Positions 17,555-27,811 are shown, numbered from the stretch's first letter. The stretch is 64,000 nucleotides of DNA from Winslowiella arboricola (GCF_025527015.1 NZ_JAODIM010000042.1:248001-312000); one strand, 5' to 3'. The notes: generated by a model from the letters alone, not told the origin. A program made the numbers and translations.

Positions 17555-19171
17555 ATGAAAGCCAATCATTTGCATGCTGCGCTGGTTATTGCCTGCGCGC
17601 TGGGGACCAGCCATTTTTCGTTTGCCGCCGAACAACCACGTAATGGCGGCACACTGACCTGGGGCATTGAGACCGAACCGAATACCTTTAACCCGCAACT
17701 GAATGGACAATCCAAGGCCGAACTGATCTTACGCGTCGCCTGGGAATCACTGCTGGCGCGTAAAGCCGATGGCAGCTATGTGCCCTGGCTGGCGGAAAGT
17801 TATCAGGTCAGCGATGACGGTAAGACCTTCAGCTTTAAGCTGCGTAAGGATGTCAGTTTTTCTGACGGTGAAAAATTTAACGCGCAGGCCGTGGCGCAGA
17901 ACTTTCTGCATACCCAGGATGCCGCTTACTGCGCCGGTTCCAGCCTGTGCGCGATGGGCGCGCGAATCGCCAGCGTGGAAACGCCCGATGACTTTACGCT
18001 GGTGATTAAACTTAAACAGACTTACACGCCATTCCTCTCTTTTGCCGCGTCACTGAAACAGCTCTCTCCCGCTAGCTGGACATCGTCGCAACTGAAAGCG
18101 GGCGGTAAAGAGATTGCCGGCACCGGCCCGTTTATTCTGCAAAATTACGAGAAAGGTCAGCAGGTGACCTTTGTGAAAAACCCGCATTACAACTGGGCGC
18201 CAGCGGTGACAAAACATCAGGGGCCTGCTTACCTCGATAAAGTGATCTATCGCTTCCTGCCAGAATCCTCGGTGCGCAGTGGCGCGCTGCTCTCCGGTCA
18301 GGTGGATGTGATTGAAGGTATTTCCGGCAACGACGCCGCAGAATTTAAAGATAACGACGATTTCACTTATCAGCACGCGCTGAATACCGGCACCCCTTAT
18401 TCACTGTTTCTGAATGTTGACTATGGCCCGACGCGCGAAGTGCGCGTGCGTCAGGCGCTGCTGCAGGGGCTGGATATCGACCCGATCCTGAAATCGGTGT
18501 ATCGCGGCGAGCGTACGCGGGCGTGGGGCATCACGTCGCCGGTCGACCCGCTGTATGACAAGGGGCTGGAGCAGAAGTATGGCAATCAGCCAGAGAAAGC
18601 TAACCAGCTGCTTGACGAGGCGGGCTGGACGGTACGCGACAGCGCCGGTTTCCGTACTAAACAGGGTCAACGTCTGAGCGTGGAGATTATCCAGGCGCAG
18701 GCCACGGTGCGTGACCAGCGCGATGTGCTGTTGCAGGCCATCCAGGCGCAGGCGCGGCAGCGTCTTGGCGTGGAGCTGAATATCCGCTATGTGGATTCCG
18801 GCACTTACGCGGAGGTGCGCAAAAGCGGACAGTTTGGCTCGATTGCTAACTCCAATACCGAAACCGATGGCATCGATATCGAAAATCATTATCGCCCGGT
18901 GAATGCCGGCGGATCGATTAACTACAGCCGTGTCAACAGCCCGGAAATTCAGCACTGGCTGGATGAGGCTTCGCGCACGCTGGACACCGCCACACGCCGC
19001 ACTCTCTACGGGCAGTTGCAGCAGTACGCCCTGCCGGAGCAGGCGGTGGCGGTGCCGCTGTACGAGCCGGAAGATCAGATTGCGGCTGCCAGCTATGTGC
19101 ATGGTGTCGGTTTCCGCAGTTACAAACAGATGCCGGAAAACGCCTATGACGTCTGGCTGAGTGACCACTAA
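17555..19171 (+). CDS. Periplasmic substrate-binding protein, family 5
   Basis: 538 residues with a signal peptide (hydrophobic core AALVIACALGTSHFSF, cleavage near FAA-EQPRN) and the SBP family 5 pattern (GGTLTWGIETEPNTFNPQ, FSDGEKFNAQAVAQNFLH, TREVRVRQALLQGLD). It is the binding protein of the importer encoded in the next three genes. Family 5 members take peptides, nickel, opines or modified amino acids. The neighbouring monooxygenases suggest a small sulfur-bearing ligand, but this is not shown by the sequence. Confidence 0.88.
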   Translation: MKANHLHAALVIACALGTSHFSFAAEQPRNGGTLTWGIETEPNTFNPQLNGQSKAELILRVAWESLLARKADGSYVPWLAESYQVSDDGKTFSFKLRKDVSFSDGEKFNAQAVAQNFLHTQDAAYCAGSSLCAMGARIASVETPDDFTLVIKLKQTYTPFLSFAASLKQLSPASWTSSQLKAGGKEIAGTGPFILQNYEKGQQVTFVKNPHYNWAPAVTKHQGPAYLDKVIYRFLPESSVRSGALLSGQVDVIEGISGNDAAEFKDNDDFTYQHALNTGTPYSLFLNVDYGPTREVRVRQALLQGLDIDPILKSVYRGERTRAWGITSPVDPLYDKGLEQKYGNQPEKANQLLDEAGWTVRDSAGFRTKQGQRLSVEIIQAQATVRDQRDVLLQAIQAQARQRLGVELNIRYVDSGTYAEVRKSGQFGSIANSNTETDGIDIENHYRPVNAGGSINYSRVNSPEIQHWLDEASRTLDTATRRTLYGQLQQYALPEQAVAVPLYEPEDQIAAASYVHGVGFRSYKQMPENAYDVWLSDH

Positions 19172-19186
19172 TTTACCGGGGGAATC

Positions 19187-20188
19187 ATGAGTCTGGAAAG
19201 CACATTGACAGAGCCGCAGCCGCGTCGCGCACCGCGCTTCGGCGGCAATGGGTTAACCCGGCGCATCGTTGAACGCCTGCTGGGCGGTGTGCTGGTGTTG
19301 TGGGCGGCGATCAGTCTCGCTTTTCTGGGCGTGCATCTGGCGCCTGGCGATATTGTCAGCCTGCTGGTTGGCGAGCAGATCTCCACGCCGCAGATTGAAG
19401 CGGCGATCCGCGCCGAATGGGGACTCGATCAGCCGCTGTGGTGGCAATATCTGCACTATCTGTGGCGGCTGCTGCATGGCGATCTGGGGCGTTCTTATAT
19501 CCTCAATACTGATGTCAGCCAGCTGCTGCTGTCCCAGCTGTGGCCGACGCTGAAACTGACGCTGGCGGCGCTGGGGGTCAGCCTGATCTTTGCGGTCGGC
19601 GTTGCGGTGGCGACCGCCCACCGGCGCTGGGGGCGGCGTATCGCTAACGGTATCGAACTGCTGCTGGCTTCCACGCCGTCGTTCTGGCTCGGACTGGTGC
19701 TGCTGGCGATTTTTAGCTTCACCCTGCGCTGGTTTCCGGTAGCGGGGGATCGCCATCTGTCGGCGCTGGTGCTACCGGCGCTGTCGCTGGGGCTGGCGCA
19801 GGGCGCGGTGGTGGCGCAGGTTTTGCGGCGCGGACTGGAACAGGCGCTGGATGAGCCTTTTACCCTGACGCTGCGCGCCTGGGGAGTTGGTGAGCGCCGT
19901 ATCCGTCTGCGCCATGCGCTGCGCCATGCGGCGCTGCCAGCGGTGACCCTGACCGGCTGGTTAATTGGCGGCTTGCTAAGCGGCGCGGTGATCACCGAAC
20001 AGGTGTTTGGTCGCCCGGGACTGGGTAAGCTGACGGTCGACGCGGTGCTGGCGAAGGATCTGCCGGTGGTACTGGCGGTGGCGATCTTCTCGGCGCTGAT
20101 CTATGTGCTGATGAGTACGCTGGTGGATATTCTCTATCTGCTGATTGACCCGCGCTTACGGCAGGGATCCGGGGAGGCGCGCCGATGA
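19187..20188 (+). CDS. ABC transporter permease, DppB/OppB family
   Basis: 333 residues. A ~25-residue polar leader precedes the first membrane helix (RIVERLLGGVLVLWAAISLAFL), then the DppB-type periplasmic loop, five further spans and the docking loop LRAWGVGERRIRLRHALRHAALP. Gap of 15 bases from the binding-protein gene and a four-base ATGA overlap with the next permease. It makes one half of the heterodimeric channel. Confidence 0.9.
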   Translation: MSLESTLTEPQPRRAPRFGGNGLTRRIVERLLGGVLVLWAAISLAFLGVHLAPGDIVSLLVGEQISTPQIEAAIRAEWGLDQPLWWQYLHYLWRLLHGDLGRSYILNTDVSQLLLSQLWPTLKLTLAALGVSLIFAVGVAVATAHRRWGRRIANGIELLLASTPSFWLGLVLLAIFSFTLRWFPVAGDRHLSALVLPALSLGLAQGAVVAQVLRRGLEQALDEPFTLTLRAWGVGERRIRLRHALRHAALPAVTLTGWLIGGLLSGAVITEQVFGRPGLGKLTVDAVLAKDLPVVLAVAIFSALIYVLMSTLVDILYLLIDPRLRQGSGEARR

Positions 20189-21018
20189 GCACCTTAGCGC
20201 TGCGTTTGCGCCCCTCACTGCCGTGGCCGTTGTGGCCAGCACTGGGCTTTCTGCTGCTGGTGGCGCTGGCGGTGATCGTGCCGGGCTGGCTGGCGACGGA
20301 CGATCCGCTGCTGGCGGATCCGGTCAATGCCCAGCTGCCGCCTTCACTGAGTCACTGGCTGGGTACGGATCAGTTAGGGCGCGATCTGCTGACCCGGATT
20401 ATCTATGGCAGCCGTTACTCGCTGTTGATCAGTGTGGCGGCGATCTCGCTGGCGGTGGTGGTCGGCACCTTGCTCGGGCTGTTCGCCGCGCTGGCCAGAG
20501 GCGTGGTGGATGAGCTGCTGAGTCGCACTGTGGATGTGATCTCCGCATTTCCTGACCTGTTGCTGGCGCTGATGCTGATTGCCTTTACCGGCCCCGGCAC
20601 CAGCAATCTGATTATTGCGCTGGGTGTCGCTTCGGTACCGCGCTTTGCCCGTGTGGTGCGCGCCCAGACCTTTCTGGTGCTCTCTTCCGGTTATGTTGAA
20701 CAGGCGCGTACCTTTGGTCTGCGGCCGTTAACCCTGATTACCCGCCATGTGCTGCCGCATGCGATTGCGCAGGTGCCAGCGCTGGCCACGCTCGGGCTGG
20801 GCACGGCAATTATTGGCACCGCCGGGTTAAGTTTCCTGGGTATGGGGCCGCAACCGCCCACTGCGGAGTGGGGGCTGATGCTGGCCGAAGGGCGCAATTA
20901 TCTGCGCAATGCCTGGTGGATTGCCGTCTGGCCGGGAGTGTTTATCACCCTGACAGTGGTGGCGGTCAATACCCTTGGCCGCTACTGGCAGGCACGTTTT
21001 GAAGGGAGGCAACCATGA
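20185..21018 (+). CDS. ABC transporter permease, DppC/OppC family
   Basis: 277 residues with the DppC hallmark LGTDQLGRDLLTRIIYGSRYSL after the first membrane helix, then five spans and the coupling loop EQARTFGLRPLTLITRHVLPHA. Start and stop overlap its neighbours by four bases each, so translation is coupled along the operon. It pairs with the upstream DppB-like permease. Confidence 0.9.
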   Translation: MSTLALRLRPSLPWPLWPALGFLLLVALAVIVPGWLATDDPLLADPVNAQLPPSLSHWLGTDQLGRDLLTRIIYGSRYSLLISVAAISLAVVVGTLLGLFAALARGVVDELLSRTVDVISAFPDLLLALMLIAFTGPGTSNLIIALGVASVPRFARVVRAQTFLVLSSGYVEQARTFGLRPLTLITRHVLPHAIAQVPALATLGLGTAIIGTAGLSFLGMGPQPPTAEWGLMLAEGRNYLRNAWWIAVWPGVFITLTVVAVNTLGRYWQARFEGRQP

Positions 21019-22616
21019 GTCAGCCGCTAATTGATATTCGTAATCTCACCATCCGTTTCGGGGCGGTGACGGTGGTAAAAAATGTGGATTTACAAATCTG
21101 GCCGGGTGAATCGGTGGCGCTGGTCGGGGAATCCGGCAGCGGCAAAACCCTGACCGCCCGCAGTCTGCTGGGCTTACAGCCGGATGATGCGAAGGTTACG
21201 GCCGATCGCTTTCTGATCGCCGGGCGCGAGATGCTGAACGTCGATCAACGTCAGTGGCGGGCGGTACGCGGTCGCAGTATCGGCTATGTACTGCAGGATG
21301 CGCTGATCTCCCTCGATCCGCTGCGGCGTATCGAACAGCAACTGGCGGATGCGCTCTCAGCAGCGGGCATTCGTCAGCCCGCGGTATTACGCGAACGCAG
21401 CTTAGAATTGCTGCACGCGGCGGGGATTGCCGATGCGGAAAGCCGTATGGCGCTCTATCCACATCAGCTCTCCGGCGGCCAGCGCCAGCGCGCGCTGATC
21501 GCCACTGCGCTGGCGGGCAGTCCGGCGTTGCTGATCGCCGATGAGCCGACCACTGCGCTGGATATGACCGTCCAGCGCCAGATCCTGCAATTGCTGATGC
21601 AGCGCCAGCGCGACGGCCATGCGCTGTTGCTGATCAGTCACGATCTGGCGGTGGTGGCGGAACTGGCCGACAGAGTGCTGGTAATGCGTGATGGCGAAGT
21701 GGTGGAGCAGGGGGCGACCCGGGAGTTATTGCAGTCGCCGCAGCATGCCTGGACACAGCGCCTGCTGCGTGCGGTGCCGACGCCGCAGACGCGCGGATTA
21801 CGACTGGCGAGCGCCGAGCCCACGCCGTTAGCCGCCAAAGTTATCCAGCGCGAAGCGCCGCTGTTGCAGGCGATGGCGCTGAATAAGGCATATGGCGAAC
21901 GTCAGGTGCTGAATAATATTCACTTTACCCTGCATGCCGGAGAAACCCTTGGCGTGGTCGGTGAGTCCGGCAGCGGCAAGACCTCACTGGTAAAAGTGGT
22001 GATGGGACTTAGCGAGCCGGACAGTGGCACGCTGCTGCTGGATGGTCAGCCATGGAACAACCTGACGGAAACGGTGCGTCGGCCGCGGCGCGCCCGGCTG
22101 CAACTGATTTCGCAGGATCCCTTCAGCTCGTTTGATCCGCGTTACACGGTAGAGAAGATTATCGGCGAAAGCCTCGACAGCGTTGGCATCTTTGGTGATG
22201 CGCGCCGCCAGCGGGTGCGTCAGCTACTGGATGAAGTGCAGCTCGGCGATCGCTTTTTAAACCGTTATCCGCGTGAGCTATCCGGTGGTCAGCGCCAGCG
22301 TGTGGCGATTGCCCGCGCTTTTGCGCCCAACCCGGCGCTGCTGGTCGCCGATGAGCCGGTCAGCGCGCTGGACGTTTCGGTACAGGCGCAGGTTCTCGAT
22401 CTGCTGGCCGATATGCAGGCGCAGCACGGCACCGCGCTGCTGTTTATCTCCCACGATCTGGGTGTTATTCAGCACCTGGCCGATCGGGTGCTGGTGATGC
22501 AGGACGGCAAAGTGGTGGAGAGCGGCGATATCAGTCAGGTCTTCGCTGCGCCGCAGCATCCCTGGACGCAAAAACTATTACAGGCGCTGCCGGTTTTGCC
22601 GCAGCAGGTCGCCTGA
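21015..22616 (+). CDS. Dual-domain ABC ATPase (DppD-DppF-like fusion)
   Basis: 533 residues with two complete ABC modules. Module 1: [44 protein letters not shown]. Module 2: [44 protein letters not shown]. Both have the switch His (ISHDLAV, ISHDLGV). One polypeptide thus supplies the two ATP sites needed by the permease pair just upstream, with which it overlaps by four bases. Such fusions (GsiA/YejF type) are common in peptide-family importers. Confidence 0.92.
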   Translation: MSQPLIDIRNLTIRFGAVTVVKNVDLQIWPGESVALVGESGSGKTLTARSLLGLQPDDAKVTADRFLIAGREMLNVDQRQWRAVRGRSIGYVLQDALISLDPLRRIEQQLADALSAAGIRQPAVLRERSLELLHAAGIADAESRMALYPHQLSGGQRQRALIATALAGSPALLIADEPTTALDMTVQRQILQLLMQRQRDGHALLLISHDLAVVAELADRVLVMRDGEVVEQGATRELLQSPQHAWTQRLLRAVPTPQTRGLRLASAEPTPLAAKVIQREAPLLQAMALNKAYGERQVLNNIHFTLHAGETLGVVGESGSGKTSLVKVVMGLSEPDSGTLLLDGQPWNNLTETVRRPRRARLQLISQDPFSSFDPRYTVEKIIGESLDSVGIFGDARRQRVRQLLDEVQLGDRFLNRYPRELSGGQRQRVAIARAFAPNPALLVADEPVSALDVSVQAQVLDLLADMQAQHGTALLFISHDLGVIQHLADRVLVMQDGKVVESGDISQVFAAPQHPWTQKLLQALPVLPQQVA

Positions 22617-22641
22617 CATTTAATTAATCTGCAAGGAGTGA

Positions 22642-23982
22642 ATGATGAGTCAGACACAACCTCAGCTGCGCCTCGGGGCGATTATTCAGGGTGTCTCCGG
22701 CAATATGTCCGCCTGGCGTCACCCCGATGCGGTCGCTGATGCCAGCATCAATATTGAATATGTGCAGCAACTGGCGAAAAAAGCCGAGCAGGGAAAAATT
22801 GATTTTCTGTTTCTCGCTGACGGCCTGTTTATTACCCCGCAGTCGATCCCGCATTTCCTTAACCGTTTTGAGCCGATCACTCTGCTGTCAGCGCTGGCGC
22901 TGGTAACGCAGAAAATCGGCCTGGTGGGTACGCTCTCAACGTCTTACAGCGAACCCTTTACCGTCGCGCGTCAGTTCGCCAGCCTCGATCATCTTAGCGG
23001 CGGACGTGCGGGCTGGAATGTGGTGACCTCACCACTGGAAGGGTCGGCGAAAAACTTCTCGCGGCAGACTCACCCGGAACATGATGAACGCTATCGTGTC
23101 GCCAGCGAATATTTGCAGGTGGTAACCGGGCTGTGGGATTCGTGGGAGGGTGATGCCTTTGTGCGCGACAAAGCCAGCGGTGAGTTTTTCGCCGCTGACA
23201 AGCTGCATACCCTGAACCATAAAGGCAAATATTTCTCGGTGCAGGGACCGCTGAATGTCGGACGCTCACCGCAGGGGCGACCGGTGGTGTTTCAGGCTGG
23301 GGCCTCGGAAGCCGGTAAAGCCTTCGCCACCGAAGTCGCCGATGCGATCTACACCCGCCATGAAACCCTGTCGCAGGCGCGCGCCTTCCGTGAAGATGTG
23401 CGCCGCCGTCTGGTGGAGCGCGGACGTCAGGCCGACGATATTCGTATTTTTCAGGGCATCAGCGTGATTATTGGCGACAGCGAAGCCGATGCTGAACAGC
23501 GCTATCAGCAGACCGCACAGCTGGTAAGTATCGACAAGGCGCTGGAGTATCTGGGACGTTACTTTGAGCATCACGATTTCAGTCAGTACCCGCTGGATGC
23601 GCCGTTCCCGGACATTGGCGAGCTGGGCCAGAACAGCTTCCGCAGCACCACCGACACCATTAAACGCGATGCCCGCCAGCGCAACCTGACGCTGCGCGAG
23701 GTGGCACTGGAAGCCGCGACGCCGCGTCCCGGTTTCCTCGGCACTGCGCAGCAGGTGGCGGAGGGGCTGGCGCAGTGGTTCCTGGAGGGCGCGGCTGACG
23801 GCTTTATTGTGCGCGGCGGTACGCCAAACGCCTTTGATGATTTTGTCGACCAGGTGATCCCGCTGCTGCAACAGCGCGGCATCTATCGTCGTGAATACGC
23901 AGGCGACACCCTGCGTGAAAACCTCGGGCTGGCTGAACCGGAAAATCAGTTTAGCCGTGCGCGCCGACAGGATGTGGCCTGA
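22642..23982 (+). CDS. NtaA/SnaA/DszA-family flavin monooxygenase (1)
   Basis: 446 residues with the LLM-class features of the NtaA/SnaA/DszA group: [48 protein letters not shown] and the [13 protein letters not shown] loop that binds the flavin phosphate. Such enzymes use reduced FMN to oxidise N- or S-containing substrates (nitrilotriacetate, pristinamycin precursor, dibenzothiophene sulfone). AAGGAG precedes adjacent ATGs at 22642 and 22645. It follows the importer by 25 bases and is followed by a paralogue. Confidence 0.88.
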   Translation: MMSQTQPQLRLGAIIQGVSGNMSAWRHPDAVADASINIEYVQQLAKKAEQGKIDFLFLADGLFITPQSIPHFLNRFEPITLLSALALVTQKIGLVGTLSTSYSEPFTVARQFASLDHLSGGRAGWNVVTSPLEGSAKNFSRQTHPEHDERYRVASEYLQVVTGLWDSWEGDAFVRDKASGEFFAADKLHTLNHKGKYFSVQGPLNVGRSPQGRPVVFQAGASEAGKAFATEVADAIYTRHETLSQARAFREDVRRRLVERGRQADDIRIFQGISVIIGDSEADAEQRYQQTAQLVSIDKALEYLGRYFEHHDFSQYPLDAPFPDIGELGQNSFRSTTDTIKRDARQRNLTLREVALEAATPRPGFLGTAQQVAEGLAQWFLEGAADGFIVRGGTPNAFDDFVDQVIPLLQQRGIYRREYAGDTLRENLGLAEPENQFSRARRQDVA

Positions 23983-24015
23983 CGGATTTTATCGCTCGAT
24001 TAACAAGGATATAAG

Positions 24016-25326
24016 GTGAACGCTTTGACGCATCCGAATCGCAGACGTCTGAAAACCCTGGTCGGCGCCGCAAACGTGATTGCTGCCGCGAATGATGATA
24101 CACCGGGCGCCGGGATCGCGCGGGCGATTGCGCTGGCAAAAATTGCCGAGAAAGAGAAGATTACCGGACTGTTTACCGCCGATCTGTTGCAGGCAGATAC
24201 CGCCGGACTGGCGGGCACCACCGGCAGTCAGGACCCGATTATCACGCTGGCGGCATTAAGTCAGGCCACTTCGCAGATTGGCCTGATCGCCACCGTCAGC
24301 ACCAGCTGGCAGCATCCGTATAATCTGGCGCGACTGATTGGTACGCTGGATCATGTCAGCGCCGGTCGCGCTGGCTGGAATGCGGTAACCTCGTCGGTCG
24401 GGGAAGAGAACTTTGGCGATAGCGAATTACCCTCGCCGCCGGAGCGCTATGCGCGCGCCACCGAGTTTATCGAGGTGATCAATGCGCTGTTTGACGCCAA
24501 TGAACGTGAGGCGGTACAACGCAGTGCCAGCGGCGCGGTGCGCATTGACCCCACGCGACTGCATCCGATTAATTATCAGGGTGAGTACTTCCGTGTCGCG
24601 GGGCCGCTGAATGTGCCGCCACCGCCGCAGCACCGGCCGGTACAGTTTCAGGCCGGGCAGTCTGAGGCCGGGATCACGCTGGGCGCACGTTATGCGGAGG
24701 TGATTTATACCTCACAGCCGACCTTTACCGCGGCCAACACTTTTGTCACTGAGTTGCAGCAGCGGGCGCGGGCATTTGGCCGCGAAAACAATCTGCCACT
24801 GATAATGAACTCCTTTCACTCGATTATTGGCGATAGCGAAGCCGATGTCGCGCGCCGTTTGCGCGAGAAATATGAGCGAATTGACTATCAGCGGGGGCGG
24901 TTGAAAGTGGCGGATATGCTGGGAGGCGAGATTGAGCTGCAGGATCTGCCGCTTGACCAGCCGCTGCCGGAATCGCGCTTGCCGCAGCTGGCGCAGGTCA
25001 ACCGGCGCCGTGGCCGGGCGGAAATTTTCCGCAATTTTGCCCTGCAGGGGCTGACGCTGAGGGAGTTAATCATCAAGGCCGAGGAGACCGGGCACTGGTT
25101 TGTCGCCGGGGTGCCGGAGGTACTGGCGGATGCGATTGAACAACGCTACCGCGCCGGTTTACTGGATGTGATTTCTTTGCACGGACTTGGTCAGGCCGAT
25201 CAGCAGGACCAGCTGCTTAACGGCCTGCTACCTGAGCTGCGTAAACGACGCTTGCTGGATGATGATTATCAGGGGCAGGATTTTCGCAGCAGTCTGGAAC
25301 TGGCGCCATTAAAAGCGCCGGTATAG
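24016..25326 (+). CDS. NtaA/SnaA/DszA-family flavin monooxygenase (2)
   Basis: 436 residues, starting with GTG 24016 behind AAGGAT. It shares the group signature with its neighbour (LIATVSTSWQHPYNLARLIGTLDHVSAGRAGWNAVTS and RPVQFQAGQSEAG) but is clearly diverged. Presence of two paralogues suggests either successive oxidations or two related substrates. It ends the operon; a strong hairpin follows at 25377-25408. As for the other two monooxygenases, the reductase must come from elsewhere. Confidence 0.87.
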   Translation: MNALTHPNRRRLKTLVGAANVIAAANDDTPGAGIARAIALAKIAEKEKITGLFTADLLQADTAGLAGTTGSQDPIITLAALSQATSQIGLIATVSTSWQHPYNLARLIGTLDHVSAGRAGWNAVTSSVGEENFGDSELPSPPERYARATEFIEVINALFDANEREAVQRSASGAVRIDPTRLHPINYQGEYFRVAGPLNVPPPPQHRPVQFQAGQSEAGITLGARYAEVIYTSQPTFTAANTFVTELQQRARAFGRENNLPLIMNSFHSIIGDSEADVARRLREKYERIDYQRGRLKVADMLGGEIELQDLPLDQPLPESRLPQLAQVNRRRGRAEIFRNFALQGLTLRELIIKAEETGHWFVAGVPEVLADAIEQRYRAGLLDVISLHGLGQADQQDQLLNGLLPELRKRRLLDDDYQGQDFRSSLELAPLKAPV

Positions 25327-25376
25327 CCGGATTGCCGGCAAAAATGATTAAAAATGATTTAATCAATTAGCACTGT

Positions 25377-25408
25377 CGTTCCCCTTCTGTATCAACAGAA
25401 GGGGAACG
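25377..25408. terminator. Strong bidirectional terminator
   Basis: A perfect 14-bp stem (CGTTCCCCTTCTGT / ACAGAAGGGGAACG) with an ATCA loop lies between the monooxygenase stop and the convergent gene at 25428. It can end transcription from both sides. Confidence 0.8.
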
Positions 25409-25427
25409 GTATTTCGATATCTGGCTG

Positions 25428-25955
25428 TTATCGGAAACTCCATTGCATGCTGACGACAAATATTCCCGGCAAAATAATGCCACCTTCAACGCCAAAATAA
25501 GAAGTGAAGTTATATTGTGCGGCATGATAAACATAAGGCGCAAAGCCGAGCCCGGTACTCTGTTTTATCGAGTGATAAAAGCCGTCATCGCCGCAATGAC
25601 TAAAAGTGTCAAAGAAGAATTCACCGGTATAGGTATATAGCCCTTTGATTGTCCAGCCAGAGTTATCAGACCACCAGTCTCTTCTCACCCCCATCAGCGC
25701 ACAGCGGTTTCCCTGGCTGTTGTTCAGGGTTCCCAATACCATACTGTATTTGGAATCTTCGGAAAACTTTCGCTCGACAGCGACATACTGATTTTTAAAA
25801 TATTCAACTTTATTCGTCCCGGGGGCGTAAATGTGGTAAATAAATGAGCCGGTATTTAATGAGTAAAGGTTGATTTCACTGGCATTGATTCTTGATGAAA
25901 ATAAAAAGAGCATAATAGCCGTCAGCAAAAATATCTTTGCTATTGGGTAACGCAT
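25428..25955 (-). CDS. Predicted small outer-membrane beta-barrel protein (175 aa)
   Basis: A signal peptide (MRYPIAKIFLLTAIMLFLFS, cleavage near NAS-EIN) is followed by alternating aromatic/polar strands (YVAVERKFSEDSKYSMVLGT, WTIKGLYTYTGEFFF, YNFTSYFGVEGGIILPGIF) and a final strand with an aromatic near the end (MQWSF). This resembles an 8-stranded outer-membrane barrel of PagP/OmpX size. Two cysteines (in GNRCALMG and SHCGDDG) may pair. AT-rich compared with the flanks. I do not recognise a named family. Confidence 0.6.
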   Translation of the reverse strand: MRYPIAKIFLLTAIMLFLFSSRINASEINLYSLNTGSFIYHIYAPGTNKVEYFKNQYVAVERKFSEDSKYSMVLGTLNNSQGNRCALMGVRRDWWSDNSGWTIKGLYTYTGEFFFDTFSHCGDDGFYHSIKQSTGLGFAPYVYHAAQYNFTSYFGVEGGIILPGIFVVSMQWSFR

Positions 25956-26582
25956 TGTAAGCCTCTGGTTAATTTAATGTACTGTTGTCGGATATACAGG
26001 GCGGCATTGATTCCTGCCGGTAAAAGTTTATCTTTCCGGGTTTATCTTCTCATCAAGAAATAAAACCACGCTATATACTGTCAGACGATCGTATAACAAT
26101 ATATAAACGGAACTCTCCAGGAAATTTCCCGCCATATATTGAGAAAATCCTTTATAAAGCGACACTGCGCTTTAAAAGCTTAAGTTTTAATTTTATTCTG
26201 CAGTGCACTGAGGTGATCTTCGCCGCATTTTTGCACCAGCAGAGTGCGCAGCCTGAGTTTCATGCCACTATAGTTAAGATTCAGGACGGTCCGGACACCG
26301 CGCATCCCTGCCAGCCACATGATGGCTACCAACTCCCTGTTAGCTAAGACTCGGGCGGATAACGCCCTGTTACTGCGTGTCGCATTGCATTGCAGAAAGA
26401 AATTTTCTGTTTCTGCTCTGTTTGGCGGAGTTTTTGCTTCTTTTCTTATTTAACCGAAGTAACCGAAGCCACAAAAAAGCCGTTCGCGGCCCGCTTGAAA
26501 GCACCTTGTATTGACGAAGTCCGTGATTTTTCCCGCGCCAGATGCTGGCGCCTGGTTCTGAACAGTGCTGAGGAATATCCGA
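25956..26582. other. Long AT-rich spacer upstream of the branched-chain amino-acid operon
   Basis: About 630 bases with no convincing full-length gene. It holds a minus-strand gene remnant (see 26180-26320 and its open upstream frame to about 26450) and must contain the promoters for the minus-strand barrel gene and the rightward liv-type operon. No clear -35/-10 pair was assigned. Confidence 0.5.
26180..26320 (-). pseudogene. Short ORF or C-terminal gene remnant (46 aa)
   Basis: From ATG 26320 the frame reads MWLAGMRGVRTVLNLNYSGM and ends near CGEDHLSALQNKIKT. The same frame stays open upstream for about another 40 codons without a good start. The coding-like residue pattern (charged, helix-forming C-terminus) suggests either a genuine small protein or the 3' end of a decayed gene. 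The family is not recognised. Confidence 0.35.
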
Positions 26583-27698
26583 ATGTCTTTGAAAATGATT
26601 AAGTTACCGCTTCAGATGGCTATTGCTGGTTGTTTAAGTACGGCGTTGTATGCGCATGCGGATGTGACAATTGGCATCGCCGGGCCATTAACCGGTCCCA
26701 ATGCCACGTATGGCGCCCAATACTGGAAAGGGGCGTCGCAAGCCGCTGCCGATATTAATGCCGCTGGCGGCATTAAAGGCGAAAAAATTGTGCTGGTGCA
26801 GGGTGATGACGCCTGCGAACCCAAGCAGGCGGTGGCGGTGGCTAACCGCCTGGTGGATGAATCAAAAGTCTCTGCCGTGGTCGGGCACTTCTGCTCCTCA
26901 TCAACCATGCCGGCATCTGAAGTGTATGACGAAGCTGGTGTACTGACCATTACCCCAGGATCGACCAATCCGAAAATCACCGAACGCGGCATGAAAGGCA
27001 TGTTCCGCATGTGTGGCCGTGACGACCAGCAGGGTGTTGTGGCGGCAAACTATATGCTGGATGTGCTGAAAGCGAAAAAAATTGCGGTTATCCACGATAA
27101 AGATACTTACGGACAGGGGCTGGCCGACGCGACCAGAGCGGCGCTGGAAAAACGCGGCACCAAAGAGGTGCTGTATGAAGGCCTGTCGCGCGGTGAAAAA
27201 GACTTTAATGCGCTGGTCACCAAAATCGGTGCGTTAAAGCCGGATGTGGTCTATTTCGGCGGCTGCCACCCGGAAGCTGGTCCGCTGGTGCGCCAGATGC
27301 GTGAGCAAGGGGTGCAGGCGAAATTCTTCTCCGGTGACTGTGTGGTTACCGCCGAGATGGTGACCGCCGCAGGCGGCCCGCAGTATACCAAAGGGGTGCT
27401 GATGACCTTTGGTAATGATCCGCGCACTATTCCTGCCGGTAAATCGGTGATTGAAAAATTCCGCGCCAGTGGATTTGAGCCGGAAGGCTACACCCTGTAT
27501 GCCTATGCCTCTGTTCAGGCGATCGCCGCTGCGTATAACGGCGCCGGTAAGGACAATGAAAAAGCCAGTGAATGGCTGAAATCCCATAGCGTCGATACGG
27601 TGATGGGAGCAAAATCCTGGGATGGCAAGGGCGATCTGAAAGTCTCGGATTATGTGGTCTATGAATGGGATGATCAGGGCAAGTACCACCAGTTGTAA
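26583..27698 (+). CDS. Branched-chain amino-acid-type ABC substrate-binding protein (LivJ/LivK/BraC-like)
   Basis: 371 residues from ATG 26583 with GAGGAA upstream. A signal peptide (LPLQMAIAGCLSTALYAHA, cleavage near AHA-DVT) leads into the type I periplasmic binding fold of LivJ/LivK: IGIAGPLTGPNATYGAQYWKGA, GHFCSSSTMPASEVY and MKGMFRMCGRDDQQG. The Cys pair near 70 and 95 fits the conserved disulfide of LivJ/LivK. It captures leucine, isoleucine or valine, or a related amino acid. First gene of a five-gene importer. Confidence 0.9.
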   Translation: MSLKMIKLPLQMAIAGCLSTALYAHADVTIGIAGPLTGPNATYGAQYWKGASQAAADINAAGGIKGEKIVLVQGDDACEPKQAVAVANRLVDESKVSAVVGHFCSSSTMPASEVYDEAGVLTITPGSTNPKITERGMKGMFRMCGRDDQQGVVAANYMLDVLKAKKIAVIHDKDTYGQGLADATRAALEKRGTKEVLYEGLSRGEKDFNALVTKIGALKPDVVYFGGCHPEAGPLVRQMREQGVQAKFFSGDCVVTAEMVTAAGGPQYTKGVLMTFGNDPRTIPAGKSVIEKFRASGFEPEGYTLYAYASVQAIAAAYNGAGKDNEKASEWLKSHSVDTVMGAKSWDGKGDLKVSDYVVYEWDDQGKYHQL

Positions 27699-27758
27699 CC
27701 CTGTTGCACCGGTACTGACTCTCCGTCCCGCCGCCAGGTTGGGATGTCGCGACACTGA

Positions 27759-27788
27759 AGGCAGCCGGGGCGCGTAGCCCTGCTGCCT
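27759..27788 (+). terminator. Intra-operon hairpin between binding-protein and permease genes
   Basis: AGGCAGC and GCTGCCT pair around an inner GGGGC/GCCCT segment in the 113-base spacer. A partial terminator or mRNA-stabilising stem here would make the binding protein more abundant than the permeases, as is usual for such operons (inference). Confidence 0.4.
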
Positions 27789-27811
27789 TATCACAGGCGA
27801 GACTGTTCACA

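Noticed and set aside
26390-26602. Plus-strand frame of 70 residues upstream of the LivJ-like gene
   Set aside because: Cys/Phe/Arg-rich random-looking composition, overlaps the next gene's start and opposes the better minus-strand frame.
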